Shown here in pieces: positions 1 to 6,290 of a stretch of 11,898 bases of DNA; position 1 is the first letter of the stretch, and each line of letters starts with the position of its first letter. The notes beneath the pieces are model-generated. The model ran no database searches. It had not been told where the DNA came from and saw only the letters and a list, made by a program, of their open reading frames with translations. A program made the translations under genes and the position numbers. Source of the stretch: Chloroflexota bacterium (GTDB taxonomy: Bacteria; Chloroflexota; Anaerolineae; J036; Brachytrichaceae); contig JAKALH010000043.1 of the NCBI GenBank assembly GCA_021813225.1, positions 1 through 11,898 on the forward strand. Direction: 5' to 3'.

Positions 1-1425
1 GTCGCCCATCTCTTCGGCCAGCGCGATGCCCGTCGCCAGCGTAGCCAGCCAGGTGCCCGCCACATAGGCGGACGTGCCCCACCACGGCCAGATGTCGTAG
101 AACTGGTTGGCCGGCCAGTGCTCGCCCGGCGCGACGTGCGCCTGATCGTTCACCAGCCCATCGCCTTCGTCGTCCAACGTGAACTGATAGCGGATGGCGC
201 GCCTGGCCGAGTCGTAGAAATGCGCCAGTTCCTGCTGGTCGCCCGTGCGCAGGAACAGTCGATACACCATCTGCGCGTACTGCCCGGCGTTCAGGGGGTG
301 CTGGCAGTGATAGCGCGGATCGCGCATGGAAGTAGCCATGCCATAGGAGAACGGAACCTCGCCGTCGCTGATCTGGAAATGGCGGAAGGCATTCAGCGTG
401 CTGGCCTCCAGTTCGGGGAAGAAAAACAGGGCCGGGAAATGGCCGTGCATGCGGCACACCATCGTCTCCGTGATCGGGCAGCCGGTGTGGCTTTCGTTGT
501 GGGTGAACCAGCCGACCTCCTCCCACCACTCGTCCTTGCGCGTGCGGGCAATCCACACCGTGTTCTTGGTCAGGCTGTAGAACGCCTGCACCAGCGCGTC
601 GCGCAGCCACGCCGGGAAATCGACGCTCTCGTAGATAACGGCTTGCCAGGCCAGGATGCGATGCAGCAATTCGTCAAAGCGCGCCAGCGCGTCCCGCGCG
701 ACTGCCGCGGCACTGGCATACCGCAACCCGTAGCGGTGGACGTGCGCCTCGCTGCCGCTGTCGCGCCAGTGCGGCATGTACCATGCGAATACGAAGCGCA
801 CGCGCTGAGCGCCGCCCGGGGGCACGCTCATGGCAAGTGTGCCGCGCAGGCGTTTGCCGTCGTATGCGCTCTGCAGTCCATCGCCCAGCAGCACAGCCGG
901 CGGCGCTGCGGGGTCATGCTTACCCTGCGGCGGCGCCGGAGGCTGGACTTGCAGCGTCACATCAAGCGGATGATCACCCGTGTTGGTGACCTCAATCTCG
1001 AACAGCGCGGCCGGGATATTGCTGGCCGCGGCATCGCCCACGATGAACGGGCTGAACGCACGGATGCCCAGCCGCAGCGGAATTTCGCCGAAGTCGGCGA
1101 CCAAGTCGGCAACCGGGTAGTGGCCGAAGCAGGCTATCGCTGCCGCGGAGAGGGGCGTGTTGACCCGCCCGACGCTGAGCGTCAGCCAGTCGGCGAAATC
1201 GCGGCGCGGCGGCACGATATCGTTGTAGATGGAACAATAGCCGATTTTGCCGCTGCCTTCCAGCGTGAAGTAACCGGTGCCCAGGCCGCCCAGCGGTACG
1301 CCGCCGTCCAGACGCGCGCCATCGTACACACAGCCGGCGACCGGCGCGGGAAATCCGTCCACCTCAATCTGCGCCCACGTGCCGCGGGCGGCGGCAGGGT
1401 TAAACGGCCAGGTCGACTTCGTCAT
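1..1425 (-). CDS. GH116/COG4354-type beta-glucosidase or glucosylceramidase-like hydrolase, 3' end outside window
   Basis: An open frame of 475 codons runs from an ATG at 1425 to the left window edge without a stop, so the C-terminus is missing. Upstream GGAGG at 1436-1440 lies 10 nt from the ATG and supports this start. The N-terminal part has a glycine-rich GGVPLGGLGTGYF stretch (residues 41-53), as in bile-acid beta-glucosidase/GBA2-type GH116 enzymes. The second half has ETMVCRMHGHFP (320-331), which resembles the GH116 nucleophile region, making E320 the candidate nucleophile. FYDIWPWWGTSAY (442-454) resembles the acid/base region, making D444 the candidate acid. There is no obvious signal peptide, so it is probably cytoplasmic and acts on beta-glucosides; the exact substrate cannot be read from sequence. 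It lies downstream of the lipoprotein terminator and so probably has its own promoter. The family call is from remembered motifs, not an alignment. Confidence 0.72.
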   Translation of the reverse strand, partial: MTKSTWPFNPAAARGTWAQIEVDGFPAPVAGCVYDGARLDGGVPLGGLGTGYFTLEGSGKIGYCSIYNDIVPPRRDFADWLTLSVGRVNTPLSAAAIACFGHYPVADLVADFGEIPLRLGIRAFSPFIVGDAAASNIPAALFEIEVTNTGDHPLDVTLQVQPPAPPQGKHDPAAPPAVLLGDGLQSAYDGKRLRGTLAMSVPPGGAQRVRFVFAWYMPHWRDSGSEAHVHRYGLRYASAAAVARDALARFDELLHRILAWQAVIYESVDFPAWLRDALVQAFYSLTKNTVWIARTRKDEWWEEVGWFTHNESHTGCPITETMVCRMHGHFPALFFFPELEASTLNAFRHFQISDGEVPFSYGMATSMRDPRYHCQHPLNAGQYAQMVYRLFLRTGDQQELAHFYDSARRAIRYQFTLDDEGDGLVNDQAHVAPGEHWPANQFYDIWPWWGTSAYVAGTWLATLATGIALAEEMGD

Positions 1426-1498
1426 GGAACGTCATCCTCCTTCGTCACGAACGGTGTCCACACACAGCGAGCGCTATCCGTCATCTGCCATTGTGCAA

Positions 1499-1533
1499 CA
1501 AAAAAGCCGCGCAGGAATTTTCCCGTGCGGCTT
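1499..1533 (-). terminator. Rho-independent terminator of the lipoprotein gene
   Basis: The arms 1504-1515 and 1522-1533 form a 12-position stem with one G-U pair and one A-C mismatch, closed by a 6-nt loop. Read on the minus strand, the hairpin is followed by six T (1505-1500). It lies 24 nt beyond the lipoprotein stop codon, in the right orientation to end that transcript before the GH116 gene. Confidence 0.85.
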
Positions 1534-1556
1534 CGTCGATGAATCGATATACGGCG

Positions 1557-1982
1557 TCAGCCTATTTTGCATCTGATGTTGATCACTTTCCAACTGTCGC
1601 CGTCTTTCTGCAATTGCATGGTCAGGTTGCCCGTCTTGGGATTGCCGTCGACGTCGTCGAGATCGCAGGTTCCGCTCAGTTCGCCTACGCCGTTCTCCAC
1701 TTTCGTCGAGTTCACCTTGGCGTTGCCGAACTTGCGCGCCACGAAGTTCTCCTGCAGCGCGGTAGCCATGTCGCCGGACTGCTGCGCACGGGAGTGCATC
1801 AGCGCGGCGGCGGCGGCGGCATCGCCTTTGTTCAGCGCGGCGAGGAAAGCATTTCCCGCATCGCTGATATCCTTCAGGTCATTGACCACGCTGCAGCCGG
1901 ATAGAAGCATCGACCCGACCGCCAGCAGGCTGACCAACAGCGCCCAAACCGAATTTCTGCGACCCTTTAGCACCATACTCAT
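1557..1982 (-). CDS. small lipoprotein with a DUF4878/NTF2-like fold candidate domain
   Basis: This encodes 141 residues from an ATG at 1982, preceded by AGGAGG at 1988-1993 with a 5-nt spacer. A second in-frame ATG two codons on is also possible. The N-terminus has basic residues (K6, R8, R9), a hydrophobic segment (12-27) and a lipobox LLSGC with the lipidated Cys at position 30. The mature part begins with a helix-like stretch followed by a strand-rich C-terminal half ending in DSWKVINIRC. That is the layout of the small NTF2-like/DUF4878 lipoproteins common in bacteria. Two further cysteines (in GTCDLDD and NIRCKIG) could form a disulfide outside the membrane. Function is unknown. A six-alanine run is encoded by a GCG-type triplet repeat. 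The gene has its own promoter and terminator and is probably monocistronic. Confidence 0.8.
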   Translation of the reverse strand: MSMVLKGRRNSVWALLVSLLAVGSMLLSGCSVVNDLKDISDAGNAFLAALNKGDAAAAAALMHSRAQQSGDMATALQENFVARKFGNAKVNSTKVENGVGELSGTCDLDDVDGNPKTGNLTMQLQKDGDSWKVINIRCKIG

Positions 1983-2001
1983 ACGAACCTCCTGATATAA
2001 C

Positions 2002-2022
2002 GGCCGGGTGGATGAACCGGCC
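2002..2022 (-). repeat. inverted repeat in the lipoprotein mRNA leader
   Basis: GGCCGG at 2002-2007 and CCGGCC at 2017-2022 form a perfect 6-bp GC stem with a 9-nt loop. It lies 9 nt upstream of the Shine-Dalgarno of the lipoprotein gene. It could be a leader hairpin that tunes translation or stability; no role is shown. Confidence 0.4.
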
Positions 2023-2108
2023 AACACCCTTGCACGCATCTACAGGACAGATTCACAAGGCGCCCATACGCGGGGGAACACCGGCGGATGGGAGATTGCG
2101 ACGGCGGA

Positions 2109-2139
2109 ATTATAAACCGATACCCGTGATTTTCGCCAA
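2109..2139 (-). promoter_or_regulatory. predicted sigma-70-type promoter of the lipoprotein gene
   Basis: On the minus strand a perfect TATAAT (2114-2109) is preceded by TTGGCG (2139-2134) with a 19-bp spacer, somewhat long. It would give a leader of about 120 nt before the ATG at 1982. It sits in the 179-bp region shared with the divergent DUF6807 gene. The -10 match is strong and the -35 assignment is tentative. Confidence 0.5.
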
Positions 2140-2161
2140 TCCGGGTTAAAGTGTTCGGACT

Positions 2162-3124
2162 ATGAGTCTGCGAATCACGCATGCGCTCGAAGCCAGCGTT
2201 TCAGCCGCGTATAACAGCCGCACGCTGTGTCAATATATCTACCGGCCGGATACACCGGCACTGGAGTCGCGCAAACCTTATTTCCATCCCGTCTACACGT
2301 TGGGCGGCAATCTGGTGACTATCTTTCGTCCGCACGACCACATCTGGCATCACGGCATCGCCATGACGTGCGCGCACCTGGCGCTGGATGCGGCATCAAG
2401 CGGTGCAGTCGAGAACTTCTGGGGCGGACCCACCTATGTGCGCGAGCAGGGCCATGTGCAGCTCGACAACAACGGCGCGCAGGAGCACCGGAGCTGGGAT
2501 GACATGCGTTGCGATGGTGAGCGCGCCATACTCGCCGAATCGCTGCGCTGGGTCGCTCATGACGGGCGCACCTGGCTGGCGGAACAGCGCCGCATCGAGG
2601 TAAACCTGACCACAGCCGGGTCCGGCTACTGGCAGTTGCGCTTTCGTTTCCATCTTGTCAACGTCGCAGGCGGCGCGCTGATCTTCGGCTCGCCCACCAC
2701 GGCGGGGCGCCCGCTGGCCGGCTACGGCGGCCTGTTCTGGCGCGGGCCGCGCTCGTTCACGGGCGGCGATATTCTGGCGGCCGGCGGGCTGGCAGGGCCG
2801 GATGTCATGGGACAGCCGGCGGCATGGCTGGCCTATAAGGGCGCACACGACGGCAACGCGGCCCGCTCCACGCTCGTCTTCGTCGACGACCCTGCCAATC
2901 CCCGTTACCCGACGAAGTGGTTTGTGCGCAACGACCCTTACGGCTGCGCCAGCTTCCTGAGCACATCAAAGCCGTCACCGGCAACAAAACTGATACGGTC
3001 TCTCACCTGCACAATATCCAGAATGCGCTGTTTGAGTGTCTGCGGATACCACCGCGAAAGCACACCTTTGCCATTTTCACCGTACTTCAGTTTCCCCGAG
3101 CCTGGTGCCAGGATGCCGCCATGA
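2162..3124 (+). CDS. DUF6807 (PmoA-like, PF14100) family protein with lost C-terminus, frame continues into foreign DNA
   Basis: The frame encodes 320 residues, but only about the first 261 look native. HPVYTLGGN (42-50), RPHDHIWHHG (56-65), ENFWGGPTY (84-92), GSPTTAGRP (176-184), YGGLFWRGPRSFTGG (188-202) and TKWFVRNDPY (251-260) are typical of the DUF6807 family. That family was once named methane oxygenase PmoA, has no proven activity, and is often found near sugar-metabolism genes. After about residue 261 the family sequence stops, and the remaining ~59 codons are the reverse complement of the truncated methyltransferase gene on the other strand. The native 3' end is therefore lost, probably with C-terminal strands of the fold. 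The start ATG at 2162 has no good Shine-Dalgarno; it is chosen because the family similarity begins soon after. Probably a decaying gene. Confidence 0.72.
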   Translation: MSLRITHALEASVSAAYNSRTLCQYIYRPDTPALESRKPYFHPVYTLGGNLVTIFRPHDHIWHHGIAMTCAHLALDAASSGAVENFWGGPTYVREQGHVQLDNNGAQEHRSWDDMRCDGERAILAESLRWVAHDGRTWLAEQRRIEVNLTTAGSGYWQLRFRFHLVNVAGGALIFGSPTTAGRPLAGYGGLFWRGPRSFTGGDILAAGGLAGPDVMGQPAAWLAYKGAHDGNAARSTLVFVDDPANPRYPTKWFVRNDPYGCASFLSTSKPSPATKLIRSLTCTISRMRCLSVCGYHRESTPLPFSPYFSFPEPGARMPP

Positions 3125-3561
3125 TTCGTGCGGTTACGCAAGATCGTTTGAAACGCGAGGCGCTGGCGCGTAGCAGGCTTGACGTTGAGTTCCGCATTGA
3201 GACTTTCAGGCGTCATGACAAATGAAATGATTCTCCCAGCCAACTGCCCGGCATCGCCCTCCAGTATCACCTGCCATACCGCCGCGACGTTCTCATCAAG
3301 CTCGACCATTGTTATATGCTTTGCCAGATTCTCAAAAGCAACTGTAAGGCTGACAATCGCGCCTCCTGCATAAGGCTCGACAAATTCTGTCGGCGGCTTA
3401 TCCATACTGCTCAGCCACGTGCGTATTCGCGGAACCAACCAGGTTTTTCCGCCTGGATATCGGAATGGGCTGCGCTGAGGGACGCTTGCGACATTAACAA
3501 TCGGTCCATGCGCTGGTTCGTTAATGAAGGAAAGTTGTTGTGCGCGCGCCATGCTACTCAT
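2938..3561 (-). CDS. truncated D12-class DNA adenine methyltransferase (Dam-like), lacks catalytic DPPY motif
   Basis: There are 207 residues from an ATG at 3561. An ATG at 3552 is an equally plausible start, 11 nt from GAGGG at 3564-3568. FRYPGGKT (33-40) is motif X and VEPYAGGA (61-68) is motif I, which bind S-adenosylmethionine. ELDEN (87-91) fits motif II, and LRNRTNHGGILAPG (141-154) fits the D12 region before the catalytic loop. The protein stops after FDVLRKLAQP, just where family members continue to DPPY (motif IV), the N6-adenine catalytic site, and the usual 260-300 aa length is not reached. The stop lies at the junction with DUF6807 DNA, so this is a 3'-deleted gene and almost certainly inactive alone. 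GC content is clearly below that of the flanks. The ATG at 3561 overlaps the end of the upstream gene remnant by 8 bp, a sign of a former operon. Confidence 0.78.
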   Translation of the reverse strand: MSSMARAQQLSFINEPAHGPIVNVASVPQRSPFRYPGGKTWLVPRIRTWLSSMDKPPTEFVEPYAGGAIVSLTVAFENLAKHITMVELDENVAAVWQVILEGDAGQLAGRIISFVMTPESLNAELNVKPATRQRLAFQTILRNRTNHGGILAPGSGKLKYGENGKGVLSRWYPQTLKQRILDIVQVRDRISFVAGDGFDVLRKLAQP

Positions 3562-3715
3562 CACCCTCTTCACTATTACTTGCAGAATCAATAGTGTTCA
3601 GCACTTCATAAAGCGCGGGCGCTTCGGAATCCAGTTGCATATCATAGACGAGCCAGGCAATATCAGCCTCATGGCTTGGCACATCAGGAAGTTCGGGCAG
3701 TTCGTGGAAAAATAG
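3554..3715 (-). pseudogene. 3' remnant of a gene upstream of the methyltransferase, possibly its restriction partner
   Basis: On the minus strand 53 codons read from 3715 to a TAG at 3556-3554 in the frame LFFHELPELPDV...SNSEEGDE. They have no start codon near the beginning and an in-frame TAG immediately upstream (3718-3716). The stretch has ordinary protein character (IAWLVYDMQLDSEAPALYEV) with an acidic C-terminal tail. Its stop overlaps the methyltransferase start, as in co-translated restriction-modification gene pairs. I do not recognise the family. A restriction endonuclease C-terminus is an inference from position only. The upstream break is near 3716, just before the fur promoter region. 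Confidence 0.55.
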
Positions 3716-3741
3716 CTACTTTATCCCGCCAGCGTATGCGA

Positions 3742-3747
3742 TATAAT
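3742..3747 (+). promoter_or_regulatory. -10 box of the fur-family gene promoter
   Basis: There is a perfect TATAAT at 3742-3747. No strong -35 is visible; CTTTAT/TTTATC near 3719-3725 is the only candidate. The predicted start of transcription, near 3754, falls inside the palindromic operator, which fits repression by blocking the polymerase. Confidence 0.6.
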
Positions 3748-3778
3748 TGCAACTAGTTGCAAATAGAACGAGTTGCAA
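3747..3778 (+). promoter_or_regulatory. palindromic Fur-family operator with an extra half-site
   Basis: TTGCAACTAGTTGCAA at 3747-3762 is a perfect 16-bp palindrome. A third TTGCAA follows at 3773-3778, directly before the fur ATG. The palindrome shares one base with the -10 box and covers the expected transcription start. AT-rich palindromes of TTGCAA/TGCAAA type are known as targets of some Fur-superfamily proteins (Fur/Mur type in alphaproteobacteria). Together with its place before a fur gene, this supports autoregulation. Binding itself is an inference. Confidence 0.65.
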
Positions 3779-3780
3779 GG

Positions 3781-4260
3781 ATGAGCCGGCAGAAGTTAAC
3801 AAAAATCCGTACCGACCTGCTGGCGCGCCTGGTGGAACTGGGCTACCGGGTGACGCCACAGCGCGAATTACTGCTGTCAGCACTGGGACAGGCAGACAAA
3901 CACCTGAGCGCAGAGACGCTCCTGGAGCGCGTGCGCGCCGTGTATCCGCGCGTCAACAAGTCGGTGGTATATCGCAACCTGGAATTGCTGGCGCAATTGG
4001 GGTTGATATCATGCATGGACTTCGGGCAGGGGCATGTGGAATACGAGGTGCACCATCACCCCCACCATCATCACCTGGTATGCCGCAACTGCCGTGCCAT
4101 GCTCGAAATCGACGGTGACGCCTTCGCCGATATCCAACGCCAGTTGCTGGAGCGATACGGCTTTGCCGCCGAGATGGATCATCTGGCGCTGTTCGGGCTA
4201 TGCCGCAAATGCCGGGAGAAGATGCCCGTCCAGATCAGCCACCATCCGCATAGCCTATGA
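3781..4260 (+). CDS. Fur-family metal-dependent transcriptional regulator (Zur/Nur-like candidate)
   Basis: This encodes 159 residues. The N-terminal winged helix (about 8-85) contains GYRVTPQRELLLSAL, HLSAETL and VNKSVVYRNLELLAQLGLI, the DNA-recognition part of Fur proteins. The C-terminal dimerisation and metal part has a histidine run HHHPHHHH (91-98) followed by CRNC (101-104) and CRKC (141-144). These are the two CxxC pairs that bind structural zinc in this family. The ATG at 3781 is chosen over a TTG at 3757, because the TTG lies inside the operator and at the predicted transcript start; the Shine-Dalgarno of the ATG is poor (AAGG directly adjacent). The gene is followed after 94 bp by a cbiM-cbiQ-cbiO transporter, so the sensed metal is probably nickel, cobalt or zinc rather than iron. 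It presumably binds the palindrome in front of it. Confidence 0.9.
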   Translation: MSRQKLTKIRTDLLARLVELGYRVTPQRELLLSALGQADKHLSAETLLERVRAVYPRVNKSVVYRNLELLAQLGLISCMDFGQGHVEYEVHHHPHHHHLVCRNCRAMLEIDGDAFADIQRQLLERYGFAAEMDHLALFGLCRKCREKMPVQISHHPHSL

Positions 4261-4289
4261 CGACTCAAACCGGTGCGACGTTGGATCCG

Positions 4290-4311
4290 TGTGATTTGTA
4301 CAGCAATCACA
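4290..4311 (+). repeat. perfect 7-bp inverted repeat in the fur-cbiM gap
   Basis: TGTGATT (4290-4296) and AATCACA (4305-4311) are exact inverted copies separated by 8 bp. The gap is 94 bp long and holds no gene. The repeat is not followed by a T-run, so it is not a typical terminator. Its inner TGTGA-TCACA spacing of 12 does not match the CRP site (6). It may be an operator or a hairpin before cbiM; no known site is recognised. Confidence 0.4.
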
Positions 4312-4354
4312 TCACCTGTTCGTGTTCATTTGCGGATGACATCCTGAGGTTTCC

Positions 4355-5404
4355 ATGCTGAATTCACCCGCCTACATGCACATCCCCGACGGCTACCTCA
4401 GCCCGCTAACTTCGCTGATTCTGTTCATCCTGGTGCTGCCGTTCTGGTATCGCGGCGTGCGCAGCCTGCGGCGGCGTTCCAACGCGCGCAACGTGCCGTT
4501 GATTGCTTTGCTGGCGGCGTTCTCCTTCATCGTCATGATGTTCAACGTTCCGCTGCCGGGCGGCACAACCGGGCATGCCGTGGCGGGCGCGCTGGTCGCC
4601 ATCATCCTCGGGCCGGATATTGCCGTGATTGCCATCTCAATCGCGTTGATCATTCAGGCCGTCTTCTTCGGCGACGGCGGCATCCTGCAAATTGGCGCGA
4701 ATTGCTTCAATATGGCGGTAGTCCTGCCTTACGTCGGCTATGCCATCTACCGCCTGTTTGCGCGCAACCGCCCGCTGACCTCGCGCTGGCGCGTCGCTGG
4801 CGCAGCGGTCGGCGGTTGGCTGGGATTAAGCGTTGCGTCGCTCTTCGCTGGCGTGGAGTTCGGCGTGCAGCCCATCTTCTGGCACACAGCCGACGGCGCG
4901 CCGCTGTACGCCCCCTATCCGCCGAGTGTGGCAATTCCCGCTATGGTGCTGCCGCACCTGCTGGTCGCCGGAGTCATCGAAGGTCTGGTGGCGGCGCTGG
5001 TCGTGTTGTACCTGCAGCGCGCCAACAGCAGAATACTGCAGATCAGCGGCCAGGTGGCTGACGCCGCTGGCACAGCAGGAAACAGCGCGCGCCTGGGCTG
5101 GCTGTGGGCGGGGCTGGTGGCCCTGGCCATCGCCACACCGCTGGGCCTGCTGGCCCCAGGAACCGCCTGGGGCGAATGGGGCGCGGCGGAGCTGGCAAAG
5201 ATGGGACTGGGATTCGTGCCGCGCGGGATGGAGACGCTGCAGGGGCTATGGGGTGCGCCGCTGGCTGCGTATGACCTGCCCGCTCTGGGCAATGCCAGCC
5301 TGGGCTACATTTTGTCCGCCCTGGCGGGAATTGTTTTGGTCGCCGCTATTGTCTGGTTGTTAACCCGCCTGCTGGCGCGCGCTCAGGCGCAGCAGAAGCC
5401 ATGA
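4355..5404 (+). CDS. cbiM: ECF metal transporter substrate-binding subunit CbiM/NikM fused to a PDGLE (CbiN/NikN-like) domain
   Basis: This encodes 349 residues from the ATG at 4355, which has GAGG at 4346-4349. The family signature MHIPDGYLSP starts at residue 8 (ATG at 4376). Counted from that Met, the conserved GGTTGHA His is His67, so Met1, His2 and His67 match the metal ligands known from NikM2. FGDGGILQIGANCFNMAVV (105-123) and MLPHLLVAGVIEGLVAALVV (198-217) are further family blocks. Residues about 30-220 are mostly membrane helices. The C-terminal part (247-345) with two hydrophobic segments flanking a soluble loop resembles PDGLE, which replaces separate CbiN/NikN. The protein binds Ni, Co or a similar ion at the membrane and works with CbiQ and CbiO. 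The stop overlaps the cbiQ start as ATGA. Either ATG may be used; the Shine-Dalgarno favours 4355 and metal chemistry favours 4376. Confidence 0.92.
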   Translation: MLNSPAYMHIPDGYLSPLTSLILFILVLPFWYRGVRSLRRRSNARNVPLIALLAAFSFIVMMFNVPLPGGTTGHAVAGALVAIILGPDIAVIAISIALIIQAVFFGDGGILQIGANCFNMAVVLPYVGYAIYRLFARNRPLTSRWRVAGAAVGGWLGLSVASLFAGVEFGVQPIFWHTADGAPLYAPYPPSVAIPAMVLPHLLVAGVIEGLVAALVVLYLQRANSRILQISGQVADAAGTAGNSARLGWLWAGLVALAIATPLGLLAPGTAWGEWGAAELAKMGLGFVPRGMETLQGLWGAPLAAYDLPALGNASLGYILSALAGIVLVAAIVWLLTRLLARAQAQQKP

Positions 5405-6276
5405 CGCCAGATGGCTCGCCACCGGCGGCGTCGCTGCCACAACCCAATCCATCCCGCCGGCGCAGTGACGTAATCGAGCGCACGCTGGCCGATATCAGCC
5501 ATGCCCTCGAACACGCGCTGTTCGCCGAGGAAACGGCGCGGCGCAACGGGCTGCTGCAGGCACTTGACCCGCGCGTCAAGGTGCTGGCGATGCTGGCTCT
5601 GCTGCTGGCGGTGGCGCTGTCTCACAGCCTGGCGGTCATCGGCGGCCTGTATGCGGTCACGCTGGCGCTGGCGTGGGCATCCGCAATTCCGCTGGCATTC
5701 TTCGTCAAGCGCGTGTGGCTGTTCCTGCCATTTTTTACTGGCGTGATCGCGCTGCCCGCGCTGTTCATCACGCCGGGGCCGCCGCTGGCGCAGTTGCCGC
5801 TGGGCCTGGCTGTCACACGCGCCGGCGTGACGACGGCGCTGTTTCTGCTGCTGCGCGTCAGCACCTCGGTCTCGCTGGGCGCATTGCTGATATTGACGAC
5901 ACCGTGGAATGACGTGCTCAAGGCGCTGTCCGTTCTGCACGTGCCCGATTCGTTCAGCCTGATTCTCGGCATGACATACCGCTACATTCATCTGCTGTTG
6001 CGCACGGTCAGCGATATGTTCCTGTCGCGCAAGAGCCGCGTGGCGGGGCGGTTAAGCGGCGCCGAGGAGCGCCGCATGGTTGGCGCCAGTGCCGGCGTGC
6101 TGCTGGGCAAGTCCCTGCACCTTTCCAGCGAGGTCTACCTGGCGATGCAATCGCGCGGTTATCGCAGCCATTCGCGTGTGCCGGGCCTGGCCGCTTTTGC
6201 GATGCGCCGGCGCGACTGGTCTGCGCTCTTGATCGCCGTGGCGCTCGCCGCCGCTGCCATCGTCCTGGGCCGTTGA
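5401..6276 (+). CDS. cbiQ: ECF transporter transmembrane (T) component CbiQ
   Basis: This encodes 291 residues and overlaps the cbiM stop by 4 bp (ATGA), indicating translational coupling. After a polar N-terminus (1-55) the LDPRVKVLAMLALLLAVALS block (55-74) starts the membrane part, with further hydrophobic helices to about 165. The conserved VPDSFSLILGMTYRYIHLLL (181-200) is followed by the cytoplasmic coupling region. SRKSRV (209-214) and AMQSRGYR (248-255) occupy the places of the two Ala-Arg-Gly-type coupling motifs that contact the ATPase. A last membrane helix lies near 275-290. CbiQ links the metal-binding subunit to the ATPases. The first ~20 residues (proline- and serine-rich) extend beyond the usual family start, so a later start cannot be excluded. 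Confidence 0.92.
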   Translation: MTPDGSPPAASLPQPNPSRRRSDVIERTLADISHALEHALFAEETARRNGLLQALDPRVKVLAMLALLLAVALSHSLAVIGGLYAVTLALAWASAIPLAFFVKRVWLFLPFFTGVIALPALFITPGPPLAQLPLGLAVTRAGVTTALFLLLRVSTSVSLGALLILTTPWNDVLKALSVLHVPDSFSLILGMTYRYIHLLLRTVSDMFLSRKSRVAGRLSGAEERRMVGASAGVLLGKSLHLSSEVYLAMQSRGYRSHSRVPGLAAFAMRRRDWSALLIAVALAAAAIVLGR

Positions 6277-6290
6277 GAGTTGTATTCTGA

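Noticed and set aside
1426..1498. Promoter for the GH116 gene
   Set aside because: A TTGCAC is present on the minus strand, but no convincing -10 lies at 16-18 bp. A promoter is expected here after the terminator but cannot be placed.
118..1542. A 474-codon open frame on the plus strand opposite the GH116 gene
   Set aside because: It has low-complexity Arg/Ala/His-rich composition and no recognisable motif. It exists because high GC at third positions of the minus-strand gene removes stops from the opposite strand.
2938..3716. Insertion sequence or phage as source of the low-GC patch
   Set aside because: I see no transposase or integrase frame, no terminal inverted repeats and no clear target-site duplication at the two ends.
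3757..3780. TTG start at 3757 for the Fur-family protein
   Set aside because: It falls inside the palindrome and a few bases from the predicted transcription start, leaving no leader. The ATG at 3781 gives a normal Fur N-terminus.
4290..4311. CRP/FNR-type site in the fur-cbiM gap
   Set aside because: The half-sites TGTGA and TCACA are 12 bp apart instead of 6, so the dimer geometry does not fit.
4261..4354. Cobalamin or NiCo riboswitch upstream of cbiM
   Set aside because: The gap is only 94 bp and shows neither a B12-box-like sequence nor the multi-helix layout of a NiCo riboswitch.
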